Origin: Prochlorococcus sp. AG-402-G22
Lineage (GTDB): Bacteria > Cyanobacteriota > Cyanobacteriia > PCC-6307 > Cyanobiaceae
Length of the DNA stretch: 64,000 bases
Assembly (NCBI GenBank): GCA_003217035.1
Contig: QCHV01000002.1
Coordinates: forward strand, 1 to 64,000
Direction of reading: 5' to 3'
The notes beneath the pieces were generated by a model that searched no databases, had not been told where the DNA came from, and saw nothing but the letters and a program-made list of their open reading frames with translations. The position numbers and the translations under genes are program-made. Position 1 is the stretch's first letter. Every line of letters starts with the position of its first letter. Below, piece by piece: positions 19,016 through 27,823 of this stretch.

Positions 19016-20371
19016 TCAAACAATTAAATTCTGAAGATTAGGTTGAGCCATCTTGTCTTTAACCCAAACATTGGCTTGTTGAGCAAATAAAGACCAGTCT
19101 ACTTTTTCTGAATCAGCAGCTTTTGAAACAAGTTCAGAAGCCTGGAGTTTTAGTAACTCTAAATCAGGCTTTGATACGCCATTATTCATCGCCATCCAAT
19201 CAGCCATAGAGCGGCCTACAACTCTAGTTAAATAAGCAGCACTTAAGGCTTGCATGGTTCCTGCCGCGACCCAAGTGCCTCCATGTAATTTTGCGAAGCC
19301 AAGTAATGCTTGACCACTCCATTCAACAACACCCTGAGCTAGTGCTGCCAAAGCAAGCTGACGAGCCACCTCCTTAAGTAAATCTGGTCGGAAGTTGCAT
19401 GACCAAAGATTACCCATCTCTTGGATCATTAAACCATTTACTACTGCAACAGAAAGAAGATCGGTTGAAGGGACGGGAGAAGCAAAAACAGCGCCAGCCA
19501 CAAGCCATTGAGAACGGGTTTGGATGGATTTGAATTTTTCTCTCCTTAAATTCTCTAGATCTGATTGCCAAGAAGAGTGAAGTCTAGACAATAATCTCTG
19601 GCGAGTTAGATCAATGTTTCTACTTGATTGATTTAAAAAGCGCCTTACAGGAGAAAGTAAATTTTTCATATCATCTGCAATTCCATTCCATCTCAAAACA
19701 CGATTAACCCATCTATCAGGCAATTGAGATGTAAGAGCTTGAGACTGGACTTGCCAAGAGGATTGATCATCCCAATTGACCATGATCCAAGAGGGTTGAT
19801 CTTCTGGGATTTGTTCAAGCCACAACAAATCAACAGCTCTTAAAGGCAAAGGCAAAAAATAAATAATTGAATCCTTCTCGAAAATTTCTTCGGGTATTTT
19901 CCAAGATTCGGTTTGTATGGGCAAAGAAGCAGACCAAGTTAGCTTTAGAGGAGAAGGGACAGCAATAGAAGTTTGAAAACTTGAAATTTCTGGTAGCTGT
20001 ACTCCAGCAGTACCTACCAATGCAAGAGTCTGTGGAGAAGTTCTATTAATTATGTGATCAAGTGAGTTTTTTCTTTCAGTGTCATTAAAACCATGCTGTC
20101 TTTCATCTTCTAGGCTTTCAAATTGGGAGAGAACTTCCTTACAGCGACGAATCCACCCGGAAACCGATGATGGAGGTTGAAAAAGGTTTTTTGATGGCTT
20201 CGATAAAAACCAAACACCAGCGCCAGCTGCAAGAACTGCAAGACTGCCTGTAGGCAAATGAACTAAATCATTCATTGCCCATTCACCTAAAGCAAGAGAG
20301 CCCAAAACAAAACCAACTTTGGTCAAGGGTAAAGAAGGGAAAGCTAAAGGGGATGACGAAGATTTTTTCAC
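19016..20371 (-). CDS. DUF697 domain membrane protein with degenerate GTPase domain
   Basis: 451 aa. N-terminal hydrophobic segments (about residues 17-55) are followed by a region positioned like the GTPase domain of DUF697 partners. At the expected P-loop the sequence reads TLALVGTAGVQLPE, without the GKS/T, so nucleotide binding is probably lost. The second half, from VAGAVFASPVPSTDLLSVAVVNG to AYLTRVVGRSMADWMA, fits DUF697, a membrane-associated domain of unknown role. WNGIADDMKNLLSPVR resembles an inter-domain linker. It is 52 bases upstream of mntC on the same strand; co-transcription is possible. Confidence 0.78.
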   Translation of the reverse strand: MKKSSSSPLAFPSLPLTKVGFVLGSLALGEWAMNDLVHLPTGSLAVLAAGAGVWFLSKPSKNLFQPPSSVSGWIRRCKEVLSQFESLEDERQHGFNDTERKNSLDHIINRTSPQTLALVGTAGVQLPEISSFQTSIAVPSPLKLTWSASLPIQTESWKIPEEIFEKDSIIYFLPLPLRAVDLLWLEQIPEDQPSWIMVNWDDQSSWQVQSQALTSQLPDRWVNRVLRWNGIADDMKNLLSPVRRFLNQSSRNIDLTRQRLLSRLHSSWQSDLENLRREKFKSIQTRSQWLVAGAVFASPVPSTDLLSVAVVNGLMIQEMGNLWSCNFRPDLLKEVARQLALAALAQGVVEWSGQALLGFAKLHGGTWVAAGTMQALSAAYLTRVVGRSMADWMAMNNGVSKPDLELLKLQASELVSKAADSEKVDWSLFAQQANVWVKDKMAQPNLQNLIV

Positions 20372-20608
20372 GGTTTTACCTGATCTGACTTCTTATTAGC
20401 TCACTAAAAATATTAAGGCAAATAAAAGCTTAAAGTTTCCCCTAAAGCCAGTCCTTCATAAAGAAAAACCTCAAAGGGAATTTTTCTCAAAATAAAAAAA
20501 CCGATAATCTAAGAAGGTTTTAAGTGTGAATCTGCTAAACGAGTTCGAAGAAAACTTCTCAAGTAGGCCATTAATGCGCCAAACTTGCTTTTGGTAATGG
20601 AAAAAATT
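20372..20608. other. Largest intergenic gap, divergent promoter region
   Basis: 237 bases between the divergent DUF697 gene and the ribbon-helix-helix-like gene. It is AT-rich and should hold promoters for both. I see no tRNA, no strong terminator and no clear repeat. A 23-codon GTG frame at 20525 has no support. Confidence 0.5.
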
Positions 20609-21124
20609 ATGAGCGATTCCTACGGAGATCCTCAACAAAATTCAAGGAACTTTGAAACTAGAAAAGGTGGTTTCAGAGGTAATAGAGGTTCAGGAAACCG
20701 AGAAAGTGGAGGTTTTCGAATACGTTTAAGTGACAATGAGATGAAAGCAGCTAGAGCAATTCAAGATGCATTTAATCTCCGCTCTACAGTCGCAGTTCTT
20801 GGTTTTGCTATACGAACTCTCGGGCAAATGCTTGAAGAAGGGAAATTAGACGGTCTGATTCAAGAGTTCAAGAGTCAAAACCCAAAAGATTTTGCTGCTG
20901 GAAGCAAGAGATTTAACAGCGACTCTCAAAGGGTTAATACCAAACCGAATCCATTTGCGCGACCAGAAAAACCATTATCTGACGAATCTGTGAGCGAAAA
21001 CAAAGAATCAGGAGACGAATTACCAAATAACAATGAGCAAAAAGGAGAAACAAATGACCAAGAATTGAATTCCCAAGAAGACCCAAATATTTCCAAAGAT
21101 ACTAACGAGGAAACTAATGAATAA
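20609..21124 (+). CDS. Conserved hypothetical protein with ribbon-helix-helix-like core
   Basis: 171 aa from the ATG at 20609; the frame also allows ATG at 20597 and TTG at 20585. Three parts are visible. Residues about 10-35 are Gly/Arg/Asn-rich. Residues about 36-90 form a folded core (FRIRLSDNEMKAARAIQDAF, then NLRSTVAVLGFAIRTLGQML), whose strand-helix-turn-helix pattern resembles ribbon-helix-helix DNA-binding proteins. The last 80 residues are an acidic, Asn/Glu/Ser-rich, probably disordered tail. No named family is recognised. A regulator or nucleic-acid-binding role is inference only. trpS follows after 44 bases. Confidence 0.72.
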   Translation: MSDSYGDPQQNSRNFETRKGGFRGNRGSGNRESGGFRIRLSDNEMKAARAIQDAFNLRSTVAVLGFAIRTLGQMLEEGKLDGLIQEFKSQNPKDFAAGSKRFNSDSQRVNTKPNPFARPEKPLSDESVSENKESGDELPNNNEQKGETNDQELNSQEDPNISKDTNEETNE

Positions 21125-21168
21125 TTGAACATCAAGATTAATCAAATCAACCAAATGCTTAAATATCA

Positions 21169-22176
21169 GTGAATCAAAAGCGAGTGCTTTCAGGGGTCCA
21201 ACCAACAGGAGCTCTACATATTGGCAACTGGCTAGGTGCTATTCGCAACTGGGTTGATCTGCAAAATGATTACGAAACACTCGTATGTGTAGTTGACCTA
21301 CATGCAATAACTGTCCCACATGATCCAACCAGTCTTGCTAAAGACACTTTGTCAACAGCAGCTCTTTATGTTGCTTGTGGAATGAACCCAAACACTTGTT
21401 CAATATTTATACAAAGTCATATCAAAGCCCATACCGAACTTTGCTGGTTACTTAATTGCGTAACACCTTTAAATTGGATGGAAAGAATGATTCAATTCAA
21501 AGAAAAGGCCTTGAAACAAGGTGATAATGTCTCAATAGGCCTACTAGATTACCCCGTATTAATGGCTGCAGATATACTTCTATATGACTCCGATTTTGTA
21601 CCAGTAGGAGAAGATCAAAAACAACACTTAGAGCTTGCAAGAGATATTGCTCAACAAAGAATAAATTCTCGTTTTGGAAAAGGAGAAAATGAAATTCTTA
21701 AAGTTCCCAAACCTCTTATAATGAGTGAAGGTTCAAAGATAATGAGCTTATGTGACGGTAAAAATAAAATGAGTAAAAGTGACCCAAACGAAAACAGTAG
21801 AATTTCCTTGCTTGATCCACCAGAAATAATAAAAAAGAAAATAAAAAGGGCCAAAACAGATGCCCATATGGGCTTGGAATTTGGAAATATTGAGAGACCT
21901 GAAGCAGATAACCTACTTGGCATTTATTCATTAGTAACTGGCTTAGGTAGAGATAAGGCTAGTGATGAATGTTCAGCTATGGGATGGGGAATGTTTAAAC
22001 CAATTCTGACTGATGCAGTTATAAATGCTTTAGAACCGATACAGAAGAAATATAGTGATCTTATTAAAGATAGATGCGAACTGAATCGAATTCTTACAGA
22101 AGGAGAAAAGAGGGCTCAAGAGATATCAGAGTCAACACTAAAAAGGGTTAAAGATGCACTTGGTTTTCTAAATTAA
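21169..22176 (+). CDS. trpS: Tryptophanyl-tRNA synthetase
   Basis: Class I aminoacyl-tRNA synthetase charging tRNA-Trp, 335 aa, normal length. Motifs: VQPTGALHIGNWLGAI (HIGH box), YPVLMAADILLYDSDFVPVGEDQKQHLELARDI region, and NKMSKSDPN (KMSKS box). Starts with GTG at 21169. thrS follows after 11 bases, so two synthetases sit side by side in an apparent operon. Confidence 0.97.
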   Translation: MNQKRVLSGVQPTGALHIGNWLGAIRNWVDLQNDYETLVCVVDLHAITVPHDPTSLAKDTLSTAALYVACGMNPNTCSIFIQSHIKAHTELCWLLNCVTPLNWMERMIQFKEKALKQGDNVSIGLLDYPVLMAADILLYDSDFVPVGEDQKQHLELARDIAQQRINSRFGKGENEILKVPKPLIMSEGSKIMSLCDGKNKMSKSDPNENSRISLLDPPEIIKKKIKRAKTDAHMGLEFGNIERPEADNLLGIYSLVTGLGRDKASDECSAMGWGMFKPILTDAVINALEPIQKKYSDLIKDRCELNRILTEGEKRAQEISESTLKRVKDALGFLN

Positions 22177-22187
22177 TCTAAAACATC

Positions 22188-24098
22188 ATGCCAAGAATTA
22201 CACTGCCAGATGGTACAGAGAAAACCTATAAGGATCCCACTTCTATAGCAGAGATTGCTGCTGATATAGGACCTGGACTTGCAAAATCAGCTTTAGCTGG
22301 AAGAGTAAATAATGAACTTTTAGATATATCTCTTCCAATAAATTACGATGCAAATGTAAACATAATAACAGCTAAGGATCAAGATGGAATAGAAATAATT
22401 AGACATTCATTTGCTCACCTGGTTGGCCATGCAGTAAAACAATTATATCCTGATGCAAAAATGGCTATAGGTCCTGTTATTGAAGATGGTTTCTATTATG
22501 ATATTGCTTACGCAAATACATTTACAATAGAAGACCTAAATAAAATCGAAATAAGAATTAAAGAGTTAATAAATCAAAACTATGACGTGATAGTCGAAGT
22601 AGTAAGTAGTTCAGAAGCTATTAAAACATTTACTCAAAGAAATGAACCATATAAACTAGAAATAGTAAAAAACATACCTGAAGGAGAGACTATCAAACTA
22701 TACAAGCATCAAGAGTATATAGACATGTGTCGAGGCCCTCATGTTCCGAACACGAAGCATTTGAGATCATTCAAGTTAATGAAAGTATCTGGGGCCTACT
22801 GGAGAGGAGACTCTAACAACGAGATGCTCCAAAGAATCTATGGAACTGCATGGGCAAGTAAAAAAGAACTTAATGAATATATAAATCAGCTTGAAGAAGC
22901 CGAGAAAAGAGATCACAGAAAATTAGGTAAGAAGTTAGATTTATTCCATACTCAAGAAGAGGCTCCTGGGATGGTCTTCTGGCACCCTAATGGTTGGGCT
23001 ATTTATCAGGTTCTTGAGAAATATATACGAAATTTACTAGAAATAAATGGATATCAAGAAGTAAAGACTCCTCAAACAGTAGACCGAACTTTATGGGAAA
23101 AATCTGGACACTGGGATAAGTTTAAAGACGATATGTTTACTACCACTTCTGAGAATAGAGAGTATGCTATTAAGCCAATGAATTGTCCTTGCCATATTCA
23201 AATTTTCAATCAGGGTTTAAAAAGCTATAAAGATCTACCTATTAGGCTGGCGGAGTTTGGTTCATGTCATAGAAATGAGCCTTCAGGCGCTCTTCATGGA
23301 CTAATGAGAGTAAGAAACTTTGTTCAAGATGATGCACATATTTTCTGCACTGAAAAACAAATTCAAAAAGAAGTTGCTGACTTTATAGACATAGTTTTTG
23401 AAGTTTATAAATCATTTGGATTCAACAATATAATAATAAAACTATCAACTAGGCCAGAGAAACGTGTCGGTAGTGAGTCAACATGGGATAAATCAGAAAA
23501 GGCTTTGTCAGATGCTCTTGATTCTAAAGGATTAGCATGGTCATACCTACCAGGCGAAGGAGCTTTTTATGGGCCAAAGATAGAATTCTCTCTTAAAGAT
23601 TGTCTAAACAGAATATGGCAATGTGGAACAATTCAAGTCGACTTCTCAATGCCCTCAAGATTGCAAGCAAAATATATAGATGAGAATGGCGAGCGAAAGG
23701 AACCTGTAATGCTACATAGAGCAATATTAGGATCTTTTGAAAGATTTATTGGAATTCTTATAGAACATTATGCTGGCAAATTCCCCGTATGGCTGGCTCC
23801 AACCCAGATAATTATTATGAGCATAACTGATAGGAACTCTCTAATATGCAAGAAATTATTTAAACAACTTAAGTTATTAGGATATAGAGTAGGGATAGAT
23901 ATTAGAAATGAAAAGATTGGATTTAAAATTCGAGAACAAACTATAAATAAAATACCATACTTAATAATTATAGGAGACAAAGAAGAGCAGACAGGTAAAC
24001 TATCAGTTAGAACTAGGGAAGGTGATGATCTTGGGGAAATTGATCTTGATAGCTTTTTATTAAATATAGAAAAGGCTATTTCTCTCAAAGGATGCTAA
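22188..24098 (+). CDS. thrS: Threonyl-tRNA synthetase
   Basis: Class II synthetase, 636 aa, full length. Domain order: N-terminal TGS ([11 protein letters not shown]), editing domain with [11 protein letters not shown] and CRGPHVPNT zinc/editing residues, catalytic core with class II motif 2 ([20 protein letters not shown]) and motif 3 ([15 protein letters not shown]), then anticodon-binding domain (FPVWLAPTQ to the C-terminus). No damage seen. The gene is noticeably AT-rich. Confidence 0.97.
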   Translation: MPRITLPDGTEKTYKDPTSIAEIAADIGPGLAKSALAGRVNNELLDISLPINYDANVNIITAKDQDGIEIIRHSFAHLVGHAVKQLYPDAKMAIGPVIEDGFYYDIAYANTFTIEDLNKIEIRIKELINQNYDVIVEVVSSSEAIKTFTQRNEPYKLEIVKNIPEGETIKLYKHQEYIDMCRGPHVPNTKHLRSFKLMKVSGAYWRGDSNNEMLQRIYGTAWASKKELNEYINQLEEAEKRDHRKLGKKLDLFHTQEEAPGMVFWHPNGWAIYQVLEKYIRNLLEINGYQEVKTPQTVDRTLWEKSGHWDKFKDDMFTTTSENREYAIKPMNCPCHIQIFNQGLKSYKDLPIRLAEFGSCHRNEPSGALHGLMRVRNFVQDDAHIFCTEKQIQKEVADFIDIVFEVYKSFGFNNIIIKLSTRPEKRVGSESTWDKSEKALSDALDSKGLAWSYLPGEGAFYGPKIEFSLKDCLNRIWQCGTIQVDFSMPSRLQAKYIDENGERKEPVMLHRAILGSFERFIGILIEHYAGKFPVWLAPTQIIIMSITDRNSLICKKLFKQLKLLGYRVGIDIRNEKIGFKIREQTINKIPYLIIIGDKEEQTGKLSVRTREGDDLGEIDLDSFLLNIEKAISLKGC

Positions 24099-24182
24099 AT
24101 CAATATAAACAATGATTTTATTAAAAGGAAAGACAATTATTTTGATCAATAAAGTGTATTCTAACAAAAGAGTCTTTACAAA

Positions 24183-25229
24183 ATGAATTTATTAGCTGTT
24201 GACATAGGAGGAACAAAAACACGAATAGGCATATATACTTTCGAAAATAGAATAAACAAACTTTATCAAATGAATTATAAATCAAAAGAATGGAATTCAT
24301 TTGATCAAATATTAGATGACTTCTTTATTAAGCTTCCAGAAAAAATATCTCGGCCAATTTATGGCTGTATAGCTGCAGCAGGTAAAGAAGAATGTGGAAC
24401 TATAAAACCAACAAACCTAACTTGGGTTTTAAATAAAGATCAATTAAAAAGAACTGCAAATTTAAAGCAATTGATGTTAATCAATGATTTTAGAGTATTG
24501 GTATATGGAATTCCTTTTCTAGAAGAAAATCAATACGTGAAAGTCCAAGAACCAAAAGAACCAAGAAACACCAAAGATAAAGTCAACAACCTTTTTGCAA
24601 TTATTGGTGCAGGAACTGGGCTTGGAATAGCAAGAGGGTTATCTACTCCTAGTGGGATTTATGCTCTACCAAGTGAAGGCGGGCATCAGGAATTTTCTCC
24701 AAGGACTACAGAAGAATGGGAACTAACAAATTGGCTTAAAAAGGACTTAAGAATAAATAGGATTTCAATAGAAAGAGTTATAAGCGGAAATGGCCTTGGA
24801 AATATTGCAAGGTGGAGACTCATGAAAGAGGACTCTCGTTCACACCCTCTTCGTGAAACTGCTGAAGAATGGGCAATCAACAAAAGCATAGAACTTCCTG
24901 AACTAATTAGTTCCTTCGCAAAAAATGACGACACCATATCAAAAGAGGTCATCAAAATGTGGCTTAGTGCATATGGCTCAGCAGCCGGAGATCTTGCATT
25001 ACAAGAACTTTGCACCTCTGGATTGTGGATTTGTGGAGGCACTGCTCCTAAACATTTAAAAGGAATATCATCAATGAGCTTTCAAGCAGCATTCACAAAT
25101 AAAGGGCGATTCGAAAGTTACCTAAACGAAATACCTGTTATGGCATTAGTAGATCCAGAATTCGGTCTGTTTAGCGCTGCTTGTAAAGCCCATATGATTG
25201 CCGAATCGGATGTCAAACTAAGTAAATAA
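24183..25229 (+). CDS. glk: Glucokinase (Glk family)
   Basis: Phosphorylates glucose with ATP, feeding glucose (for example from glycogen) into sugar-phosphate metabolism. 348 aa of the non-ROK bacterial Glk family. It has phosphate-binding VDIGGTKTRIGIY at the N-terminus, catalytic Asp in LINDFRVLVYGI, GAGTGLGIARG, and the glucose-binding EGGHQEFSPRTTEEWEL. ATG at 24183. thrB follows 11 bases later. Confidence 0.93.
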   Translation: MNLLAVDIGGTKTRIGIYTFENRINKLYQMNYKSKEWNSFDQILDDFFIKLPEKISRPIYGCIAAAGKEECGTIKPTNLTWVLNKDQLKRTANLKQLMLINDFRVLVYGIPFLEENQYVKVQEPKEPRNTKDKVNNLFAIIGAGTGLGIARGLSTPSGIYALPSEGGHQEFSPRTTEEWELTNWLKKDLRINRISIERVISGNGLGNIARWRLMKEDSRSHPLRETAEEWAINKSIELPELISSFAKNDDTISKEVIKMWLSAYGSAAGDLALQELCTSGLWICGGTAPKHLKGISSMSFQAAFTNKGRFESYLNEIPVMALVDPEFGLFSAACKAHMIAESDVKLSK

Positions 25230-25240
25230 GGAAAACAGAA

Positions 25241-26176
25241 ATGGTTCAGCCGGTCATAGGTAAAAAAGTGTTCGTGGAGGTTCCTTCCACTACCGCAAAT
25301 ATAGGCCCTGGTTTTGACTGCCTTGGAGCCGCAGTAGACCTCAAGAACATTTTTTCAATTCAAAGAATTGAGGGTGATTGTGAAAGGTTTGAACTGATTA
25401 TGGAAAGCACAGAAGGCAATCACTTAAGAGGTGGGCCAGAAAATCTTTTTTATAGGGCTGCCCAAAGAGTTTGGCAAGCTGCCGAAGTTGAGCCTTTCGC
25501 ATTGGAAGCAAGGGTCAAGCTAGCGGTTCCGCCAGCAAGAGGGCTTGGAAGTAGTGCAACAGCAATTGTTGCTGGGTTGGTAGGGGCAAATGCCCTAATA
25601 GATTGCCCCTTGAGCAAAGAAAAGCTGCTTGAATTAGCTATAGATATAGAAGGCCATCCAGACAATGTTGTTCCATCCTTACTAGGTGGGCTTTGCTTTA
25701 CAGCCAAAGGGATATCTGATCAATGGAGAATTATTAAATGCGAATGGGATGAATCCATCAAAGCTGTAGTGGCAATTCCTTCACTTCGGCTTAGCACTAG
25801 TGAAGCGAGACGTGTTATGCCAAAAGATGTTCCTATAAGCGACGCAGTTTCAAATCTAGGATCTTTAACTCTTTTACTAAATGGTCTTCGAAGTGGAAAG
25901 GAAGATTTAATTTCCGAAGGAATGCATGACAGATTGCATGAGCCTTATAGGTGGAAATTAATAAAAGGAGGGCAAGCAGTTAAAGATGCGGCAATTAAAG
26001 CTGGAGCTCTCGGATGCGCAATAAGCGGTGCTGGTCCAAGTATTTTGGCTTTATACAAAAAAGATGTGGGTAAAAGAATAAGCCAATCTATGGTAAAAGC
26101 ATGGGAAGCTGAAGGAGTTGCAAGCAGAGCTCCTCTGCTCAATCTTCAGACCTCAGGCAGCTCTTGGCATCTCTAA
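25241..26176 (+). CDS. thrB: Homoserine kinase
   Basis: GHMP kinase making O-phosphohomoserine for threonine. 311 aa with VPSTTANIGPGFDCLGAAVD at the N-terminus, the ATP-binding loop PPARGLGSSATAIVAGLVGAN, EGHPDNVVPSLLGG and the C-terminal AISGAGPSILALY. A ribosome-binding stretch (AAGGAAAA) precedes the ATG. Standard length and no oddities. Confidence 0.96.
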   Translation: MVQPVIGKKVFVEVPSTTANIGPGFDCLGAAVDLKNIFSIQRIEGDCERFELIMESTEGNHLRGGPENLFYRAAQRVWQAAEVEPFALEARVKLAVPPARGLGSSATAIVAGLVGANALIDCPLSKEKLLELAIDIEGHPDNVVPSLLGGLCFTAKGISDQWRIIKCEWDESIKAVVAIPSLRLSTSEARRVMPKDVPISDAVSNLGSLTLLLNGLRSGKEDLISEGMHDRLHEPYRWKLIKGGQAVKDAAIKAGALGCAISGAGPSILALYKKDVGKRISQSMVKAWEAEGVASRAPLLNLQTSGSSWHL

Positions 26177-26184
26177 GAAGGGTG

Positions 26185-26224
26185 GGTAGTTATACCTATC
26201 AAAAATGCACATGGGCTGATAGGT
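26185..26224 (+). promoter_or_regulatory. Paired hairpins in the thrB-ndhD spacer
   Basis: In this 70-base gap ACCTATCA (26194-26201) and TGATAGGT (26217-26224) form a perfect 8-base inverted repeat with a 15-base loop. GGTA (26185-26188) can instead pair with TACC (26193-26196), which shares three bases with the first arm, so the two stems exclude each other. No T-run follows, so a simple terminator is not supported. Confidence 0.4.
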
Positions 26225-26246
26225 TCTTGTTATTACCTTCAAAGCT

Positions 26247-27812
26247 ATGGGCCCCATCATGGCCATAACAGAAGCGTCACAAACCTCATATCCCTTGCTA
26301 TCAACGATAGTTCTTCTGCCTGCAATAGGAGCTCTTGTATTGCAACTATTCAAGGAAGAGGACGGGGATAATTCGAATATTCATAGAAACCTCGCAATAG
26401 GAATTTTATTGGCTGATTTCCTTTTAATAATTTTTGCCTTTAATTTCTTATTTGATAAAAGCTCAAGTGAGCTCCAACTGGTTGAACGTATAAGTTGGCT
26501 TCCTTCAATTGGATTGGAATGGTCTCTAGGTGCAGACGGCCTGTCAGCACCACTTGTAGTCTTAAGCGGACTAATATCTCTTCTCGCAGCTCTAACCAGC
26601 TGGAAAATAACTAATAAACCTAAACTTTATTTTTCACTTTTTCTAATACAAGCCTCAGCGCAATCGCTTGTTTTTCTATCACAAGATTTCCTTCTTTTCT
26701 TTCTGGCTTGGGAATTAGAGCTTGTACCTGTATATCTCTTGATAGCCATATGGGGAGGGAAAAGGCGACTTTATGCAGCGACAAAATTCATTCTCTATAC
26801 AGCTCTAGCGTCTCTTTTAATCCTTATCAGCGGATTAGCTCTGGCGCTTTCCGGGTCTGAATTCTCACTAAACTTGACTGAATTAACAGCTAGATCCCCA
26901 TCAGGAACCTTTGCCTTACTTTGTTATCTTGGCTTTTTAATTGGATTTGGAGTCAAGCTCCCTATTTTCCCCCTTCATACTTGGCTCCCAGATGCCCATG
27001 GAGAAGCAAATGCACCTGTTTCAATGCTTTTGGCTGGAATTCTCTTAAAGATGGGTGGATATGCACTGCTTAGATTTAATGTTCAAATGTTCCCTGAAAC
27101 TCATATAAAGTTTGCGCCAGCATTAATTGTCATTGGGATAGTCAATATAATTTATGGAGCATTAAATGCATTCGCACAAGACAATGTAAAAAGAAGAATT
27201 GCTTGCAGTTCAGTTAGCCACATGGGTTTTGTATTAGTAGGTATTGGAGCAATAAACGCTTTAGGTCTTAGTGGAGCAATGCTACAAATGATTAGCCATG
27301 GGCTTATAGCCGCTGCCATGTTCTTTATAACGGGTTCATTTTATGAAAGAACTAATACACTTTCAATTCCTAATATGGGCGGGCTAGCGAAAGTACTCCC
27401 TATAACTTTTGCACTGTTCTTGATGAGCTCTTTAGCATCATTAGCTCTTCCTGGAATGAGTGGCTTCATAAGTGAAATAACCATCTTCCTAGGAGTAACG
27501 AGTCAAGAAGGATTTACTTCTTTCTTTAGGTCAATAACTATTTTAATTGCTGCTATTGGCCTTGTACTAACTCCTATATACCTATTGTCAATGTGCAGAA
27601 GAGTCTTCTTTGGGCCCAGGATACCTGCATTGGCAATTATTCAGGAAATGAATGTAAGAGAACTATCAATAGGCTTGAGCCTTTTAATTCCGACCCTGGT
27701 CATTGGTTTCTGGCCCAAAATAGCAACGACTTTATATGAAACCTCTACCAATGCACTAGCAAATACATTGACTCCGCAAACACTTGTCTCTGCAAGCCAA
27801 GCTCTATCTTGA
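26247..27812 (+). CDS. ndhD: NAD(P)H-quinone oxidoreductase subunit 4 (NdhD)
   Basis: Membrane proton-pumping subunit of the thylakoid NDH-1 complex, which serves cyclic electron flow and respiration. 521 aa with about 14 hydrophobic segments and the proton-antiporter family core. Motifs: [35 protein letters not shown] with the conserved Glu, [21 protein letters not shown] and [10 protein letters not shown]. Start is ATG 26247 or ATG 26259. Whether it is the NdhD1 (respiratory) or NdhD2 type cannot be settled by eye. Confidence 0.94.
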   Translation: MGPIMAITEASQTSYPLLSTIVLLPAIGALVLQLFKEEDGDNSNIHRNLAIGILLADFLLIIFAFNFLFDKSSSELQLVERISWLPSIGLEWSLGADGLSAPLVVLSGLISLLAALTSWKITNKPKLYFSLFLIQASAQSLVFLSQDFLLFFLAWELELVPVYLLIAIWGGKRRLYAATKFILYTALASLLILISGLALALSGSEFSLNLTELTARSPSGTFALLCYLGFLIGFGVKLPIFPLHTWLPDAHGEANAPVSMLLAGILLKMGGYALLRFNVQMFPETHIKFAPALIVIGIVNIIYGALNAFAQDNVKRRIACSSVSHMGFVLVGIGAINALGLSGAMLQMISHGLIAAAMFFITGSFYERTNTLSIPNMGGLAKVLPITFALFLMSSLASLALPGMSGFISEITIFLGVTSQEGFTSFFRSITILIAAIGLVLTPIYLLSMCRRVFFGPRIPALAIIQEMNVRELSIGLSLLIPTLVIGFWPKIATTLYETSTNALANTLTPQTLVSASQALS

Positions 27813-27823
27813 ACTAAATAAAA

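Noticed and set aside
20525-20599. Short GTG frame in the gap before the ribbon-helix-helix-like gene
   Set aside because: About 23 codons, no ribosome-binding site, no pattern.
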